Part shown: in pieces, positions 1 through 9,062 of the stretch
How the letters are laid out: the number at the start of each line of letters is the position of its first letter
Numbering within the stretch: the first letter of the stretch is position 1
Source of the DNA: Rhizobium favelukesii
Lineage (GTDB): Bacteria > Pseudomonadota > Alphaproteobacteria > Rhizobiales > Rhizobiaceae
NCBI RefSeq assembly: GCF_000577275.2
Contig: NZ_HG916855.1
Location: 124,001-188,000 of the forward strand
Reading direction: 5' to 3'
Length of the DNA: 64,000 bases
Made by a program: the position numbers and the translations under genes
Notes under the pieces: generated by a model
What the model saw: the letters and a program-made list of their open reading frames with translations, nothing else
Database searches by the model: none
What the model was told of the DNA's origin: nothing

Positions 1-989
1 TCATTTCGGCGGTGCTGAATGCGGTTGACAAGGGCGACTACCCGTTCGTGTTCGGCGGCGATGGCGCCGTGGTCGCATTGCCGGGAGGACTGGAGGGTTT
101 AGCGCGTGGCGCATTGGCGGCGGCGCAGCGATGGGTTGAGGAGGAAATGGGCCTGACGCTGCGCATTGCGGTCGTGCCTCTCACCGATATTCGCAAGGAA
201 GGCCTGGACGTTCGCGTCGCGCGTCATGCTGCCAGCCCGTTCGTCACCTATGCGATGTTTGCCGGCGGTGGAGCCAGTTGGGCCGAACGCCAGATGAAGA
301 GCGGACGCTATGGTGTTGACGCCTCACCGCCCGGCACACGGCCGGATCTGACCGGTCTGTCGTGCCGATGGAGCCCAATCGCGGCACACAACGGCGAGAT
401 TGTCTCCATTATCGCCGTACCGGCCGAGGGCGGTCGCCCCAGCGCGGCGTTCCGCAAGCTCGTGATGGAGGTGGTGGCCATCTCTGCAGAGCAGGGCCGC
501 GGCGGCCACCCGGTTCCTCCGGACGGCCCCGAATTTGCCTTTTCGATGAGGGGCGTCGATCGAGAGGCGCGGGCAACAGCAATGCCGGGAAAGCGGTTGA
601 AGCAGAAGCTGTTCATCATGCTTCAAATCGTTCTCGTGGTCGTCTTGCACAGGCTGGGCGCCAAGTTCTTCGGCTTCGATGCCCGGCGTTACACGCAGGA
701 CGTTTCCGGAAACTCTGACTTTCGCAAGTTCGACGATGGCCTGAAGATGACGATCGATGTCGACGCGCAACATCTCGGCCGCATTGAGGCGCTCCTCGAA
801 GAGGCGAAAGCGAAGGGCATTGCTCGTTTTGGTCTTCACCGGCAGGCTTCAGCGCTGATGACCTGTTTTGTTCCCACGCCGCTTTCGCGCGATCACGTGC
901 ACTTCATCGATGGCGCCAGCGGCGGCTACGCCGTCGCCGCGAGCCAGATCACAGGCAAGAAGCTGTCTGCGGTCAACATCACGCCTTGA
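1..989 (+). CDS. DUF3095 family cyclase-like protein, 5' truncated
   Basis: The frame is open to the left window edge, so the true start lies upstream; a GTG at 12 is internal. The visible part begins in the conserved segment FVFGGDGA, followed by LRIAVVPL, VRVARHAASP, YAMFAGGG and the stretch PGTRPDLTGLSCRW. This succession is characteristic of DUF3095, a family related to class III nucleotide cyclases. The GGDGA segment occupies the place of the cyclase metal/substrate loop. Catalytic activity cannot be judged without the N-terminus. The 3' end overlaps the convergent dehydrogenase gene by 11 bases. A second cyclase-type gene lies 1.8 kb downstream. The family call is firm; the function is open. 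Confidence 0.85.
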   Translation, partial: ISAVLNAVDKGDYPFVFGGDGAVVALPGGLEGLARGALAAAQRWVEEEMGLTLRIAVVPLTDIRKEGLDVRVARHAASPFVTYAMFAGGGASWAERQMKSGRYGVDASPPGTRPDLTGLSCRWSPIAAHNGEIVSIIAVPAEGGRPSAAFRKLVMEVVAISAEQGRGGHPVPPDGPEFAFSMRGVDREARATAMPGKRLKQKLFIMLQIVLVVVLHRLGAKFFGFDARRYTQDVSGNSDFRKFDDGLKMTIDVDAQHLGRIEALLEEAKAKGIARFGLHRQASALMTCFVPTPLSRDHVHFIDGASGGYAVAASQITGKKLSAVNITP

Positions 990-2331
990 CGATGTGATCG
1001 GCGCGCAGCCCGAGACGCGCGAAAACGTTGCGCGTGTCGATGATCAGCGCGGCACTGCTTGCGATGACCGCATAGTCGAGCTGATCATGGTCGGTTGCCA
1101 CGAGAACGGCGTCGTAGGTTTCCAAAGTCTCCCGCGTCAGGGTCATTGACGTCCGGCCCTTCAGATGCTGGTATTCGCGTGTCGACGGAATCTCGGCGAC
1201 ATGGGGATCGTGATAATCGGCCTTGCCGCCGCGCTCTTCGATGAGCTCCATCAGGCGTAGCGAAGGGCTCTCGCGAATGTCGGCGACGTTCTTCTTGTAG
1301 GCAAGGCCGAGAACCAGGACCCGTGAGCGGCTAAGGGCCTTGCCGGCGCGGATGTCGAGTGCTTCGGCAAGCTTGCCGACGACGTAACGCGGCATGGCCG
1401 AATTGATCTCACCGGCGAGTTCGATGAAGCGCGTCGGCAACTCGTATTCGCGGGATTTCCAGGTGAGGTAGAAGGGATCGATCGGGATGCAGTGGCCGCC
1501 GAGGCCGGGGCCGGGATAGAAGGGCATGTAGCCGAATGGCTTGGTCTTTGCAGCGTCGATCACTTCCCAGACATCGATCCCCATGGCGGCGTAGACGGTC
1601 TTCAGCTCGTTAACGAGCGCGATGTTGACCGACCGGAAGATGTTTTCCGTCAGCTTGACGGCCTCTGCGGTTGCGTTGGAAGACACCGGAACGACGGTTT
1701 TGACCGCCGCGCCGTAAAAGCTCGTCATCAGCGCCAGCGCCTGTGCACCGTCGCCGGCGACGACCTTTGGAATGGTCGCCGTGTGATAGTGCTGATTGCC
1801 CGGGTCCTCACGTTCGGGCGAAAAGCCGACGAAGAAGTCGCTGCCCGATTTCAGACCGGTCTTCTCAAGGATGACCTTGACGATGTCGTCCGTGGTGCCC
1901 GGATAAGTCGTCGATTCCAGCACCACAAGCTGGCCGGCTCGCAGATGCTCGGCAATCGAGCGGGACGTTTCCTCGACAAAGGAAAGATCAGGGTCGCGGT
2001 GCTTGGTGAGCGGCGTCGGCACGCAGATGACAATGACATCGCAGGCCGCAAGCTTGGCAAAGTCCGTTGTGGCAGAAAAGCGCCCGCCGTCAATTTCGGC
2101 AGCGAGATCGTCGCTTCCGACAGAATCGATGTAGGAACGCCTCGCCTCGAGCGCGACGATCTTCTTGGCGTCGATGTCAAAGCCGGTAACGACAAAACCG
2201 CTGCGGGCAATGGCGATTGCCAGCGGCAGGCCGACGTAGCCGAGGCCTATGACGCCGGCTCGGGCGCTGCGGGTTTCGATCTTGCTTGAAAGGATGTCGT
2301 AGGCAAAGGAACTGGCCAAGGCAGGTCTCAT
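979..2331 (-). CDS. nucleotide-sugar dehydrogenase (WbpA/TviB type)
   Basis: This 450-residue enzyme probably oxidises C6 of a UDP-sugar (UDP-GlcNAc or UDP-Glc) to the uronic acid with two NAD+, in the cytoplasm, supplying a precursor for a surface polysaccharide. The Rossmann motif GLGYVG lies near residue 28. STTYPGTT and FSPEREDPG follow in the middle. The catalytic cysteine sits in GPGLGGHCIPIDPF, and the C-terminal domain begins near VLVLGLAYKKNVADIRESPS. The PIDPF context favours the WbpA/TviB branch over UDP-glucose dehydrogenase (Ugd). The ATG start has no strong ribosome site. It converges with the DUF3095 gene and has no close partner on its strand. It is distinct from the AlgD-type dehydrogenase at the other end of the window. 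Confidence 0.9.
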   Translation of the reverse strand: MRPALASSFAYDILSSKIETRSARAGVIGLGYVGLPLAIAIARSGFVVTGFDIDAKKIVALEARRSYIDSVGSDDLAAEIDGGRFSATTDFAKLAACDVIVICVPTPLTKHRDPDLSFVEETSRSIAEHLRAGQLVVLESTTYPGTTDDIVKVILEKTGLKSGSDFFVGFSPEREDPGNQHYHTATIPKVVAGDGAQALALMTSFYGAAVKTVVPVSSNATAEAVKLTENIFRSVNIALVNELKTVYAAMGIDVWEVIDAAKTKPFGYMPFYPGPGLGGHCIPIDPFYLTWKSREYELPTRFIELAGEINSAMPRYVVGKLAEALDIRAGKALSRSRVLVLGLAYKKNVADIRESPSLRLMELIEERGGKADYHDPHVAEIPSTREYQHLKGRTSMTLTRETLETYDAVLVATDHDQLDYAVIASSAALIIDTRNVFARLGLRADHIVKA

Positions 2332-2747
2332 CTGAGTGCTGAACGGTACCCTGATCTAATGGAAGACCGTGGCAATTGAAACCCGCCCGCAAATCACTGC
2401 CCACGACGCAATCGTGAAACTCGCGCCAAGGATGCGCCGCGATCACCCCGCAGGTCTGACCGGTGTGACCAAAAAGACCCGGTGTGCCCGAAGAGAGCCA
2501 TCGCAATGCCAGAAAATGTGCAGATGCCATTGTTTGGGGTTTGCCCCATGCCTATCTACGTTGAATAACGAACCGCGAGAAAGGACTGCCTATCCTGCCC
2601 GCTTTATCAAGGGTTTGACAGGTGCCGCTGCCGGGCTCCCGGCAGATCGTTGACACAATATTACCGCTCGTCCATCCTCCTACCCGCCCTGCGCACGGCA
2701 TTGCTGCAGGCTGGGTCGCTGACGCTTTTCAGGAGTGGACGTCCTTT
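2332..2747. other. intergenic region, no supported gene
   Basis: This 416-base gap lies between two divergently read genes (the dehydrogenase and the adenylate cyclase), so it should hold both promoters. Open frames here are short, lack ribosome sites and resemble nothing I recognise. The cyclase frame stays open up to a GTG at 2622, but that leader is not typical of the family. Confidence 0.5.
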
Positions 2748-4109
2748 ATGAGGATACTACCGAGAATGGGCACGATCGAATCCAGCGTCTCCTCTATTTT
2801 GTTGGATCGGGTCGCTGAATGGCTGACCAATTCCTCGTTGGCCGGGGATGATCTAGAGAGCGTCGTTCGCGGATTTTGCGAACGCATCGCGGCGGCCGGC
2901 CTGCCGATCGCGCGCGTGCATCTCACATTTTCCATGCTGCATCCGCTCTACGATGCGCTGAGCTTCACATGGCGACGCGCAAGCGGCGTGACGATCGAAG
3001 GATATCGCCATACCGCAGGGCAGAAACCAGACCGCTTTCTGCAGAGCCCGTATTACTACCTCCTGGACAATAACCTCCAGCACATCCGCCGTCGCATCCC
3101 AGCCGATGGGGCAGCCGAGTTTCCGGTCTTCGTCGATCTGCGCGAAGAGCGCATCACCGACTATTTGGCGTTCGTCCAACCGTTCGGCGATGGCTCGGTG
3201 CAGGGGATGATGGGATCGTGGTCGACTGACAGCCATACCGGTTTTTCCGACGACATGATCGATGCGCTGCTGCGTATGCAGAACCACCTTGCCGTTGCGG
3301 CCAAGATGGCAGTTCTCGGCAAGCTCGCCAACAACATGCTGACCACCTATCTGGGCGGCGATGCCGGCAAGCGGGTGTTGAATGGCCAGATCCGTCGCGG
3401 CGACGGCGAGACGATCCGTGCCGCTCTCGTTATGGGCGATATGCGCCAGTCGACCGTGTATGCCGAAAAGGAAGGCCGGCAGGCCTACATCGATACGCTG
3501 AACCAGTTCTTCGACGCAATCGCGGCGCCGTTCAATCGCAATGGTGGTGAGATCCTAAGTTTCCTCGGGGACGGCTTCCTGGCGGTCTATCCCTGCGGCC
3601 GGCACAAGGATCCCTCCAAGATTGCCTGTCAGGCCGCCCTTTCTGCGGTCCATCAGGCGCAAGCCCGGGTTGCGGAATTGAACCGGGAACGATTGGAGGC
3701 GGGCTTGAGCAAGGTTTCCTACGGGATCGGCCTGCACGTCGGCAATGTGATGTTCGGCAATGTCGGCCTCAAGGACCGGCTGACGTTTTCGGCCTTCGGC
3801 TCTGCTGTCAACGAGGTCCAGCGCCTGCAATCGCTGACGAAGAAATACTCGAGCGAGGTGGTCGCAAGCCAGGCTTTCGCCGGCTACTGCGGTGGCGAGT
3901 GGCGCACCTTGGGAGAAGAAAAGCTGCGCGGCATCCGCCAGAAGGTCACGGTTCTGCAGCCGCACGTGCCGGCGTCTGTCCTGCATGTCGAAGAGAACTT
4001 CCGGGACGTCGTACCAGCCGCACTTTCTGAGGCGGAGCAGGTCATCCTGCTTCATCGTGATGCTCGCAAGCAGGCCAAGAAACCAACGGTGGAGGAGTTC
4101 ATTCAATAG
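2748..4109 (+). CDS. class III adenylate/guanylate cyclase
   Basis: Predicted to make cAMP or cGMP from the NTP. The protein has about 453 residues from the ATG at 2748, which has AGGAG 12 bases upstream; an ATG at 2766 and a GTG at 2622 are alternatives. The N-terminal half (LTNSSLAGDDLESVVRGFC, then GLPIARVHLTF) is the variable region seen with many rhizobial cyclases. The C-terminal half is the catalytic domain: first metal aspartate in VMGDMRQST, second acidic loop in SFLGDGFLAVYP, then GIGLHVGNVMFGNVG and RLTFSAFGSAVNEVQRL with the conserved Asn and Arg. No membrane segment is visible. A cyclic-nucleotide-binding protein is encoded at 16926. Confidence 0.9.
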   Translation: MRILPRMGTIESSVSSILLDRVAEWLTNSSLAGDDLESVVRGFCERIAAAGLPIARVHLTFSMLHPLYDALSFTWRRASGVTIEGYRHTAGQKPDRFLQSPYYYLLDNNLQHIRRRIPADGAAEFPVFVDLREERITDYLAFVQPFGDGSVQGMMGSWSTDSHTGFSDDMIDALLRMQNHLAVAAKMAVLGKLANNMLTTYLGGDAGKRVLNGQIRRGDGETIRAALVMGDMRQSTVYAEKEGRQAYIDTLNQFFDAIAAPFNRNGGEILSFLGDGFLAVYPCGRHKDPSKIACQAALSAVHQAQARVAELNRERLEAGLSKVSYGIGLHVGNVMFGNVGLKDRLTFSAFGSAVNEVQRLQSLTKKYSSEVVASQAFAGYCGGEWRTLGEEKLRGIRQKVTVLQPHVPASVLHVEENFRDVVPAALSEAEQVILLHRDARKQAKKPTVEEFIQ

Positions 4110-4263
4110 GGGTGCTGGCAACCCCAGAGACAGTCGAGGTTTGAACTTGTCCAGCGTATGAAATGCGCCAGTTTTTCCGTGTCCGTCATCAACTGGACAC
4201 CCCGATTGCGGTACGATAGTGTGCCTTAACGGGAACAAAGAAAAACTGGGGAATTTCATTGGT

Positions 4264-6156
4264 ATGGCGTCCGCCTCGGATCTTTTGCGCATCGAGAACC
4301 TCGACGTTTCCTTCTCGGTTTTCGGCGATCGCCTGCGCGTCGTAAAGAACGCGAATATTCGTATTTTGCCGGGCAAGGTCACCGCGCTCGTCGGAGAATC
4401 CGGCTCGGGCAAATCGGTCATCAGCCAGAGCATAATGGGGATTCTCCCGAACCCGGCGAGAGCGGAAGGGCGCATTCTCTTCACCGATCCGTTGGACGGC
4501 AAAACGACCGATATTCTGCAATATTCGCGCGACAGCGCTGAGATGCGTGACCTGCGCGGCCGGCGTATGACGACGATCTTTCAGGAGCCGATGACCTCGC
4601 TGTCGCCGCTCCACACCGTCGGCAATCAGATCGGAGAAGCGCTCCTCATCCACACGGAGGCCGACAAGAAGGAAGCACGCGAGAAGACCGAGGAGATGCT
4701 GGGTCTCGTGGGCTTTGCCAACCCGAAGCGCACCTTCGAGATGTACCCCTTCGAACTCTCGGGCGGCATGCGCCAGCGCGCGATGATCGCCATGGCGCTG
4801 ATCTGCAATCCGGCGCTGCTGATCGCCGACGAGCCGACAACCGCCCTCGACGTGACAATTCAGGCGCAGATCCTGGAGCTGTTGCGTGACCTCCAGCACA
4901 AGCTCGGAATGGCGATGCTGCTGATCACCCACGATCTCGGCGTCGTCGCCAACATGGCAGACGAGGTGGTGGTGATCTATCACGGTGAGATCATGGAGGC
5001 GGGACCGGTCGAGTCGATCTTCCGCAACCCTCAGCATCCGTACCTCAAGGGCCTGATGGCGGCCGTGCCGCATTTCGACATGAAGCCGGGCGAGCGCCTT
5101 AAGGCGTTGCGCGATGTTCCGGTTAACCTGGAGTCCTTAATCGGCAAGAAGAAGGTGAAGGCCGAAGGGCCGGAGATCCTCCTTTCCGTCAACAACCTCT
5201 CCAAGGTGTTCAAGACCCGCAACCGCGGCTTCTTTGGAACGCGCGAAGCTGCCCTTGTCCGCGCTGTTGACGATGTCAGCTTTGACATCCGCCGAGGGGA
5301 GTGCCTGGGGCTCGTCGGTGAATCGGGATGCGGCAAGACGACGGTCAGCAAGATATTGATGCGGGCCGTGACGCCGGACGGCGGCTCGGTCATTTTCAAC
5401 GATGGCAAGGACGTGATCGACGTCCTGTCCGTCTCCGGTGACGATCTGCAGGCGCTGCGCACCAAGATACAGATGGTCTTCCAGGACCCGGTCTCCTCGC
5501 TGTCGCCACGCATGACCGTGCGCAATATCCTCAGCGAGCCGCTGGAGATTCACGATCGTGGGAACGGTGCGGAGCGTAAGCAGAGGGTGGAGGGGTTGAT
5601 GGGCGCGATCGGCCTCGACCGGCGCTACCTCAATCGCTACCCGCACAGTTTCTCCGGCGGACAGCGCCAGCGTATCGGCATTGCCCGTGCGCTTGCGCTT
5701 GGGCCGAAACTTGTCATTCTCGACGAGCCGGTATCGGCGCTCGACGTTTCCGTTCAGGCACAGATCCTCAACCTGCTCAAGGACCTGCAGAAGGACCTCG
5801 GGCTGACCTACCTGTTCATTTCGCACAATCTGGCGGTCGTCGACTACATGGCCGACCGCATCGCAGTGATGTGCAAGGGGCGCATCGTCGAGATCGCCCC
5901 GCGCGAGATTATCTTGCGTGATCCGGTGCATCCCTACACGAAGTCGCTGTTGGCGGCAGTCCCCTTCCCCGACCTCAATCGGCCGCTCGATTTCGAGGCG
6001 CTGAGAAAAAACGGCGCCGCAGACAAGCAGAACTGGGGCATTACCTTTACGGCGGAACATGATGATGCTTCCGAGCTCGATTATGCCGATCTCGGCAACG
6101 GCCATCTTGTGCGGGCCCGCAAGGGTGCCGACGCAAAGGAGCTTCGCTCATGGTAA
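4264..6156 (+). CDS. peptide/oligopeptide ABC importer, fused double ATPase
   Basis: This 630-residue cytoplasmic subunit carries both nucleotide-binding domains of an Opp/Dpp-type importer in one chain. Domain 1 has Walker A GESGSGKS near residue 44, signature LSGGM near 165 and Walker B ending in DE near 189. Domain 2 has GESGCGKT near 352, FSGGQ near 463 and LVILDEP near 484. Both have Q- and H-loops, and each is followed by the oligopeptide-ATPase C-terminal segment (NPQHPYLKGL, DPVHPYTKSL). The frame is open to a GTG at 4219, but MASASDLLRIENL at 4264 is the normal beginning. Its stop overlaps the binding-protein gene by 7 bases, so it leads a four-gene operon. Confidence 0.93.
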   Translation: MASASDLLRIENLDVSFSVFGDRLRVVKNANIRILPGKVTALVGESGSGKSVISQSIMGILPNPARAEGRILFTDPLDGKTTDILQYSRDSAEMRDLRGRRMTTIFQEPMTSLSPLHTVGNQIGEALLIHTEADKKEAREKTEEMLGLVGFANPKRTFEMYPFELSGGMRQRAMIAMALICNPALLIADEPTTALDVTIQAQILELLRDLQHKLGMAMLLITHDLGVVANMADEVVVIYHGEIMEAGPVESIFRNPQHPYLKGLMAAVPHFDMKPGERLKALRDVPVNLESLIGKKKVKAEGPEILLSVNNLSKVFKTRNRGFFGTREAALVRAVDDVSFDIRRGECLGLVGESGCGKTTVSKILMRAVTPDGGSVIFNDGKDVIDVLSVSGDDLQALRTKIQMVFQDPVSSLSPRMTVRNILSEPLEIHDRGNGAERKQRVEGLMGAIGLDRRYLNRYPHSFSGGQRQRIGIARALALGPKLVILDEPVSALDVSVQAQILNLLKDLQKDLGLTYLFISHNLAVVDYMADRIAVMCKGRIVEIAPREIILRDPVHPYTKSLLAAVPFPDLNRPLDFEALRKNGAADKQNWGITFTAEHDDASELDYADLGNGHLVRARKGADAKELRSW

Positions 6157-8060
6157 CGCGGCGCACATTTCTTGGTGGTGTTATCGGTTCGGCAATAGCG
6201 CCTTCCCTCGTCGAGGCAGCGGCGGATCGTGACATTGAGCCGGAGTTTCTCAGGGATTGGTTGCGCGCGGGCCGCATTCCTCCGATGGTGGATCGCCTGC
6301 CGACGCATCCGCGCATCGTCAACATGAAGGAAGCGGGGCGGCAACCCGGCGTCTATGGCGGCACGGTTCGCACGATCATCGGCAGCCAGAAGGACATCCG
6401 CTACATGACCGTCTACGGCTATTCGCGCCTGGTCGGTTATGACAAGCATCTGATGTTCCAGCCGGATATTCTCATGGGCTTCGAATCCAAGGATGACACG
6501 GTCTTCACCTTCTATCTGCGCGAGGGTCACCGCTGGTCCGATGGCGCACCCTTTACGGTGGACGATTTCCGCTACTGGTGGGACGATGTGATCCTCAGCA
6601 AGGATCTGACGCCTGGGGGAGGCGCGCTTGAGTTGCGACCGCACGGCAAGCTGCCGAAATTTGAAGTGCTCGACGCTTTGACGGTTCGCTACACCTGGGA
6701 TCGACCCAATCCGATGTTCATGCCGGCGCTCGCCGGCCCACTGCCGCTCGTAATCTTCGGGCCAGGGCACTATCTCAAGCAGTTCCACAAGAAATATCAG
6801 GACGACTTCCGCCTGTCGGCGCTGATGAAGGAAAACCGCGTCAAGAAATGGGCGGACTTGCACATCAAGATGTCGCGCTCCTCACGCCCTGAAAACCCGA
6901 ACTTGCCGACGCTCGATCCATGGCGCAACACCACGCCACTGCCGGCCGACCAGTTCGTGTTCGTGCGAAACCCGTTTTTCCACCGGGTCGACGAGAACGG
7001 CGTGCAACTGCCCTATATCGACAAGTTCATCCTTAACGTCAGTTCGTCCTCGATCATCGCTGCCAAGGCCGGTGCCGGTGAATCCGACCTGCAGGCGACG
7101 GGCGTCGACTTCAACGACTACACATTCCTTAAGGATGCCGAAAAGCGGTTTCCGGTGAAGGTCAACCTGTGGAAGCAGGTGCGCGGATCGCGCGTGGCGC
7201 TGCTGCCAAACCTCAACTGCGCCGACGAGGTCTGGCGTAACCTGTTTCGAGAAGCCCGCTTCCGCCGCGCGCTGTCGATGGCGATCGACCGGCACGAGAT
7301 CAACATGGTCGCCTTCTACGGCCTTGGCAGGGCAAGTGCTGATACCGTTTTGCCCGATAGCCCCCTTTTCAAGCCGGAATATGCCGAAGCCTTCATTGCC
7401 CACGATCCGGATCAGGCAAACAAGCTCCTGGACGAGCTCGGACTGACGAACCGTGCCGACGACGGCATTCGTCTGCTGTCTGACGGGCGCCGCGCCGAAA
7501 TCACCGTGGAAACGGCTGGGGAAAGCAATCTCGACACTGACGTGCTGGAACTGGTGCGTGACCATTGGCGCGAGGTCGGTCTCGCCCTCTATACCCGCAC
7601 CTCGCAGCGTGATGTCTTTCGCAGCCGCGCCATGAGCGGCACGATCATGATGTCGATCTGGTTCGGCATCGAGAACGGCGTCGCAACCGCCGACATGCCT
7701 CCCGGGCAGCTTGCACCGACGCTTGACGATCAGCTGCAATGGCCGCTTTGGGGAATGTACCACCTGTCTGCTGGGCAGGAAGGCAGCGCTCCCGATCTGC
7801 CGGAAGTGGAGCAGCTGGTCGATCTTCTCCAACAGTGGGGCGAGACCGCAAGGTTTAAAGAGCGCGAAGTGATCTGGCATCAGATGCTGGGGCTCTATAC
7901 CCAACAGGTCTTCTCGATCGGCCTCATCAACGGCACCCTGCAGCCGATCCTCAGATCCGCCAAGCTGCAGAACGTGCCTGAGAAGGCCCTCTATGGTTTC
8001 GATCCAACGTCCTATCTCGGCCTCTATATGCCGGATGCCTTCTGGTTCAAGGAGGCTTGA
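6150..8060 (+). CDS. ABC transporter substrate-binding protein, family 5 (SBP_bac_5)
   Basis: Periplasmic solute-binding protein of 636 residues, large like other family 5 proteins that bind peptides, opines or oligosaccharides. The N-terminus MVTRRTFLGGVIG followed by an Ala-rich stretch is a twin-arginine-type signal. Typical family segments are VFTFYLREGHRWSDGAPFTVDDF near residue 120 and FREARFRRALSMAIDR near 370, the latter being the hallmark of the second lobe. The start overlaps the ATPase gene by 7 bases, and the permease gene follows after 3 bases. The substrate cannot be read from sequence. The immediate downstream presence of glycosyltransferase genes makes a glycan- or peptidoglycan-derived ligand worth considering, but this is only inference. 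Confidence 0.92.
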   Translation: MVTRRTFLGGVIGSAIAPSLVEAAADRDIEPEFLRDWLRAGRIPPMVDRLPTHPRIVNMKEAGRQPGVYGGTVRTIIGSQKDIRYMTVYGYSRLVGYDKHLMFQPDILMGFESKDDTVFTFYLREGHRWSDGAPFTVDDFRYWWDDVILSKDLTPGGGALELRPHGKLPKFEVLDALTVRYTWDRPNPMFMPALAGPLPLVIFGPGHYLKQFHKKYQDDFRLSALMKENRVKKWADLHIKMSRSSRPENPNLPTLDPWRNTTPLPADQFVFVRNPFFHRVDENGVQLPYIDKFILNVSSSSIIAAKAGAGESDLQATGVDFNDYTFLKDAEKRFPVKVNLWKQVRGSRVALLPNLNCADEVWRNLFREARFRRALSMAIDRHEINMVAFYGLGRASADTVLPDSPLFKPEYAEAFIAHDPDQANKLLDELGLTNRADDGIRLLSDGRRAEITVETAGESNLDTDVLELVRDHWREVGLALYTRTSQRDVFRSRAMSGTIMMSIWFGIENGVATADMPPGQLAPTLDDQLQWPLWGMYHLSAGQEGSAPDLPEVEQLVDLLQQWGETARFKEREVIWHQMLGLYTQQVFSIGLINGTLQPILRSAKLQNVPEKALYGFDPTSYLGLYMPDAFWFKEA

Positions 8061-8063
8061 GGG

Positions 8064-9062
8064 ATGCTGAAATACATTCTTTGGCGCATCGCAGCGATGG
8101 TGCCGACGCTGTTCATCATCTCGGCACTGGTCTTCACGATCATCGAACTGCCGCCAGGTGACTTCTTCGAAAGCCAGATCGCCGAACTGCGCGCCCAGGG
8201 CGAAAGCGCCAACCTTGAGGAGATCGAAGAGCTTCGCAAGCAGTATGGTTTCGACAGATCCGAGATCGTCCGCTACGTCTATTGGGTTGGCGGCATGCTT
8301 CATGGGGACTTCGGCTATTCGTTCGAGTACCAGCTGCCGGTTTCCGATGTCGTCGGTGATCGCCTTTGGTTGACGATGCTCGTCTCCTTTTCCACCATCC
8401 TTTTGACCTGGCTCATCGCATTTCCGATCGGGATCTATTCAGCGACCCATCAGTACAGTTGGGGAGACTACGGGCTGACCTTTCTCGGTCTCCTGGGCAT
8501 CGCCGTCCCGAACTTCATGCTGGCGTTGATCCTGATGTACTTCGCCAATATCTGGTTCGGGGTTTCGATCGGGCATTTGATGGATCAGAGGTTCCTCAAC
8601 GAGCCGATGAGCTGGGAAAAGGCGCGTTCGATCCTCTCGCATCTCTGGATACCGGTGATCATCGTGGGAACGGCAGGCACGGCCGGTATGATCCGGCGGC
8701 TTCGCGCCAACCTGCTCGACGAGATGCAAAAACAGTATGTCGTGACCGCCCGCGCCAAAGGGCTTCACCCGCTTCGCGCGCTGGTGAAATACCCGCTGCG
8801 CATGGCTCTTAACTTCTTCGTTGCCGATATCGGATCGATCCTGCCTTCAATCATCTCAGGTGCGGAAATCGTTGCGATCGTGCTTTCGCTGGAGACGACC
8901 GGGCCAATGCTCATCAAGGCTCTTCAGAGCCAGGACATGTATCTGGCAGGTTCCTTCCTGATGTTTCTCGCCTTTCTCAACGTGATCGGTGTTCTCGTCT
9001 CCGACATCGCGCTTGGTTTCCTCGATCCGCGTATCCGCCTGCAAGGCAGGAGCACCAAATAG
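8064..9062 (+). CDS. ABC transporter permease (DppB/OppB type)
   Basis: Inner-membrane subunit of 332 residues. The N-terminal segment MLKYILWRIAAMVPTLFIISALVFTII is the usual first helix of OppB-type permeases, followed by a periplasmic loop and five further hydrophobic segments. The EAA coupling loop is visible as VVTARAKGLHPLRALVKYPLR (about residues 228-248), which docks on the ATPase. It begins 3 bases after the binding-protein stop and ends directly against the next permease start, so the genes are almost certainly co-translated. The first periplasmic loop is rich in charged residues. Substrate as for the binding protein. Confidence 0.92.
   Translation: MLKYILWRIAAMVPTLFIISALVFTIIELPPGDFFESQIAELRAQGESANLEEIEELRKQYGFDRSEIVRYVYWVGGMLHGDFGYSFEYQLPVSDVVGDRLWLTMLVSFSTILLTWLIAFPIGIYSATHQYSWGDYGLTFLGLLGIAVPNFMLALILMYFANIWFGVSIGHLMDQRFLNEPMSWEKARSILSHLWIPVIIVGTAGTAGMIRRLRANLLDEMQKQYVVTARAKGLHPLRALVKYPLRMALNFFVADIGSILPSIISGAEIVAIVLSLETTGPMLIKALQSQDMYLAGSFLMFLAFLNVIGVLVSDIALGFLDPRIRLQGRSTK

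Noticed and set aside
1492..2289. Plus-strand frame of 265 codons over the dehydrogenase gene
   Set aside because: Antisense shadow of a clearly conserved enzyme; the translated product shows no family pattern.
4110..4126. Short hairpin after the adenylate cyclase gene
   Set aside because: Stem of only five pairs and no T-run; too weak to call a terminator.
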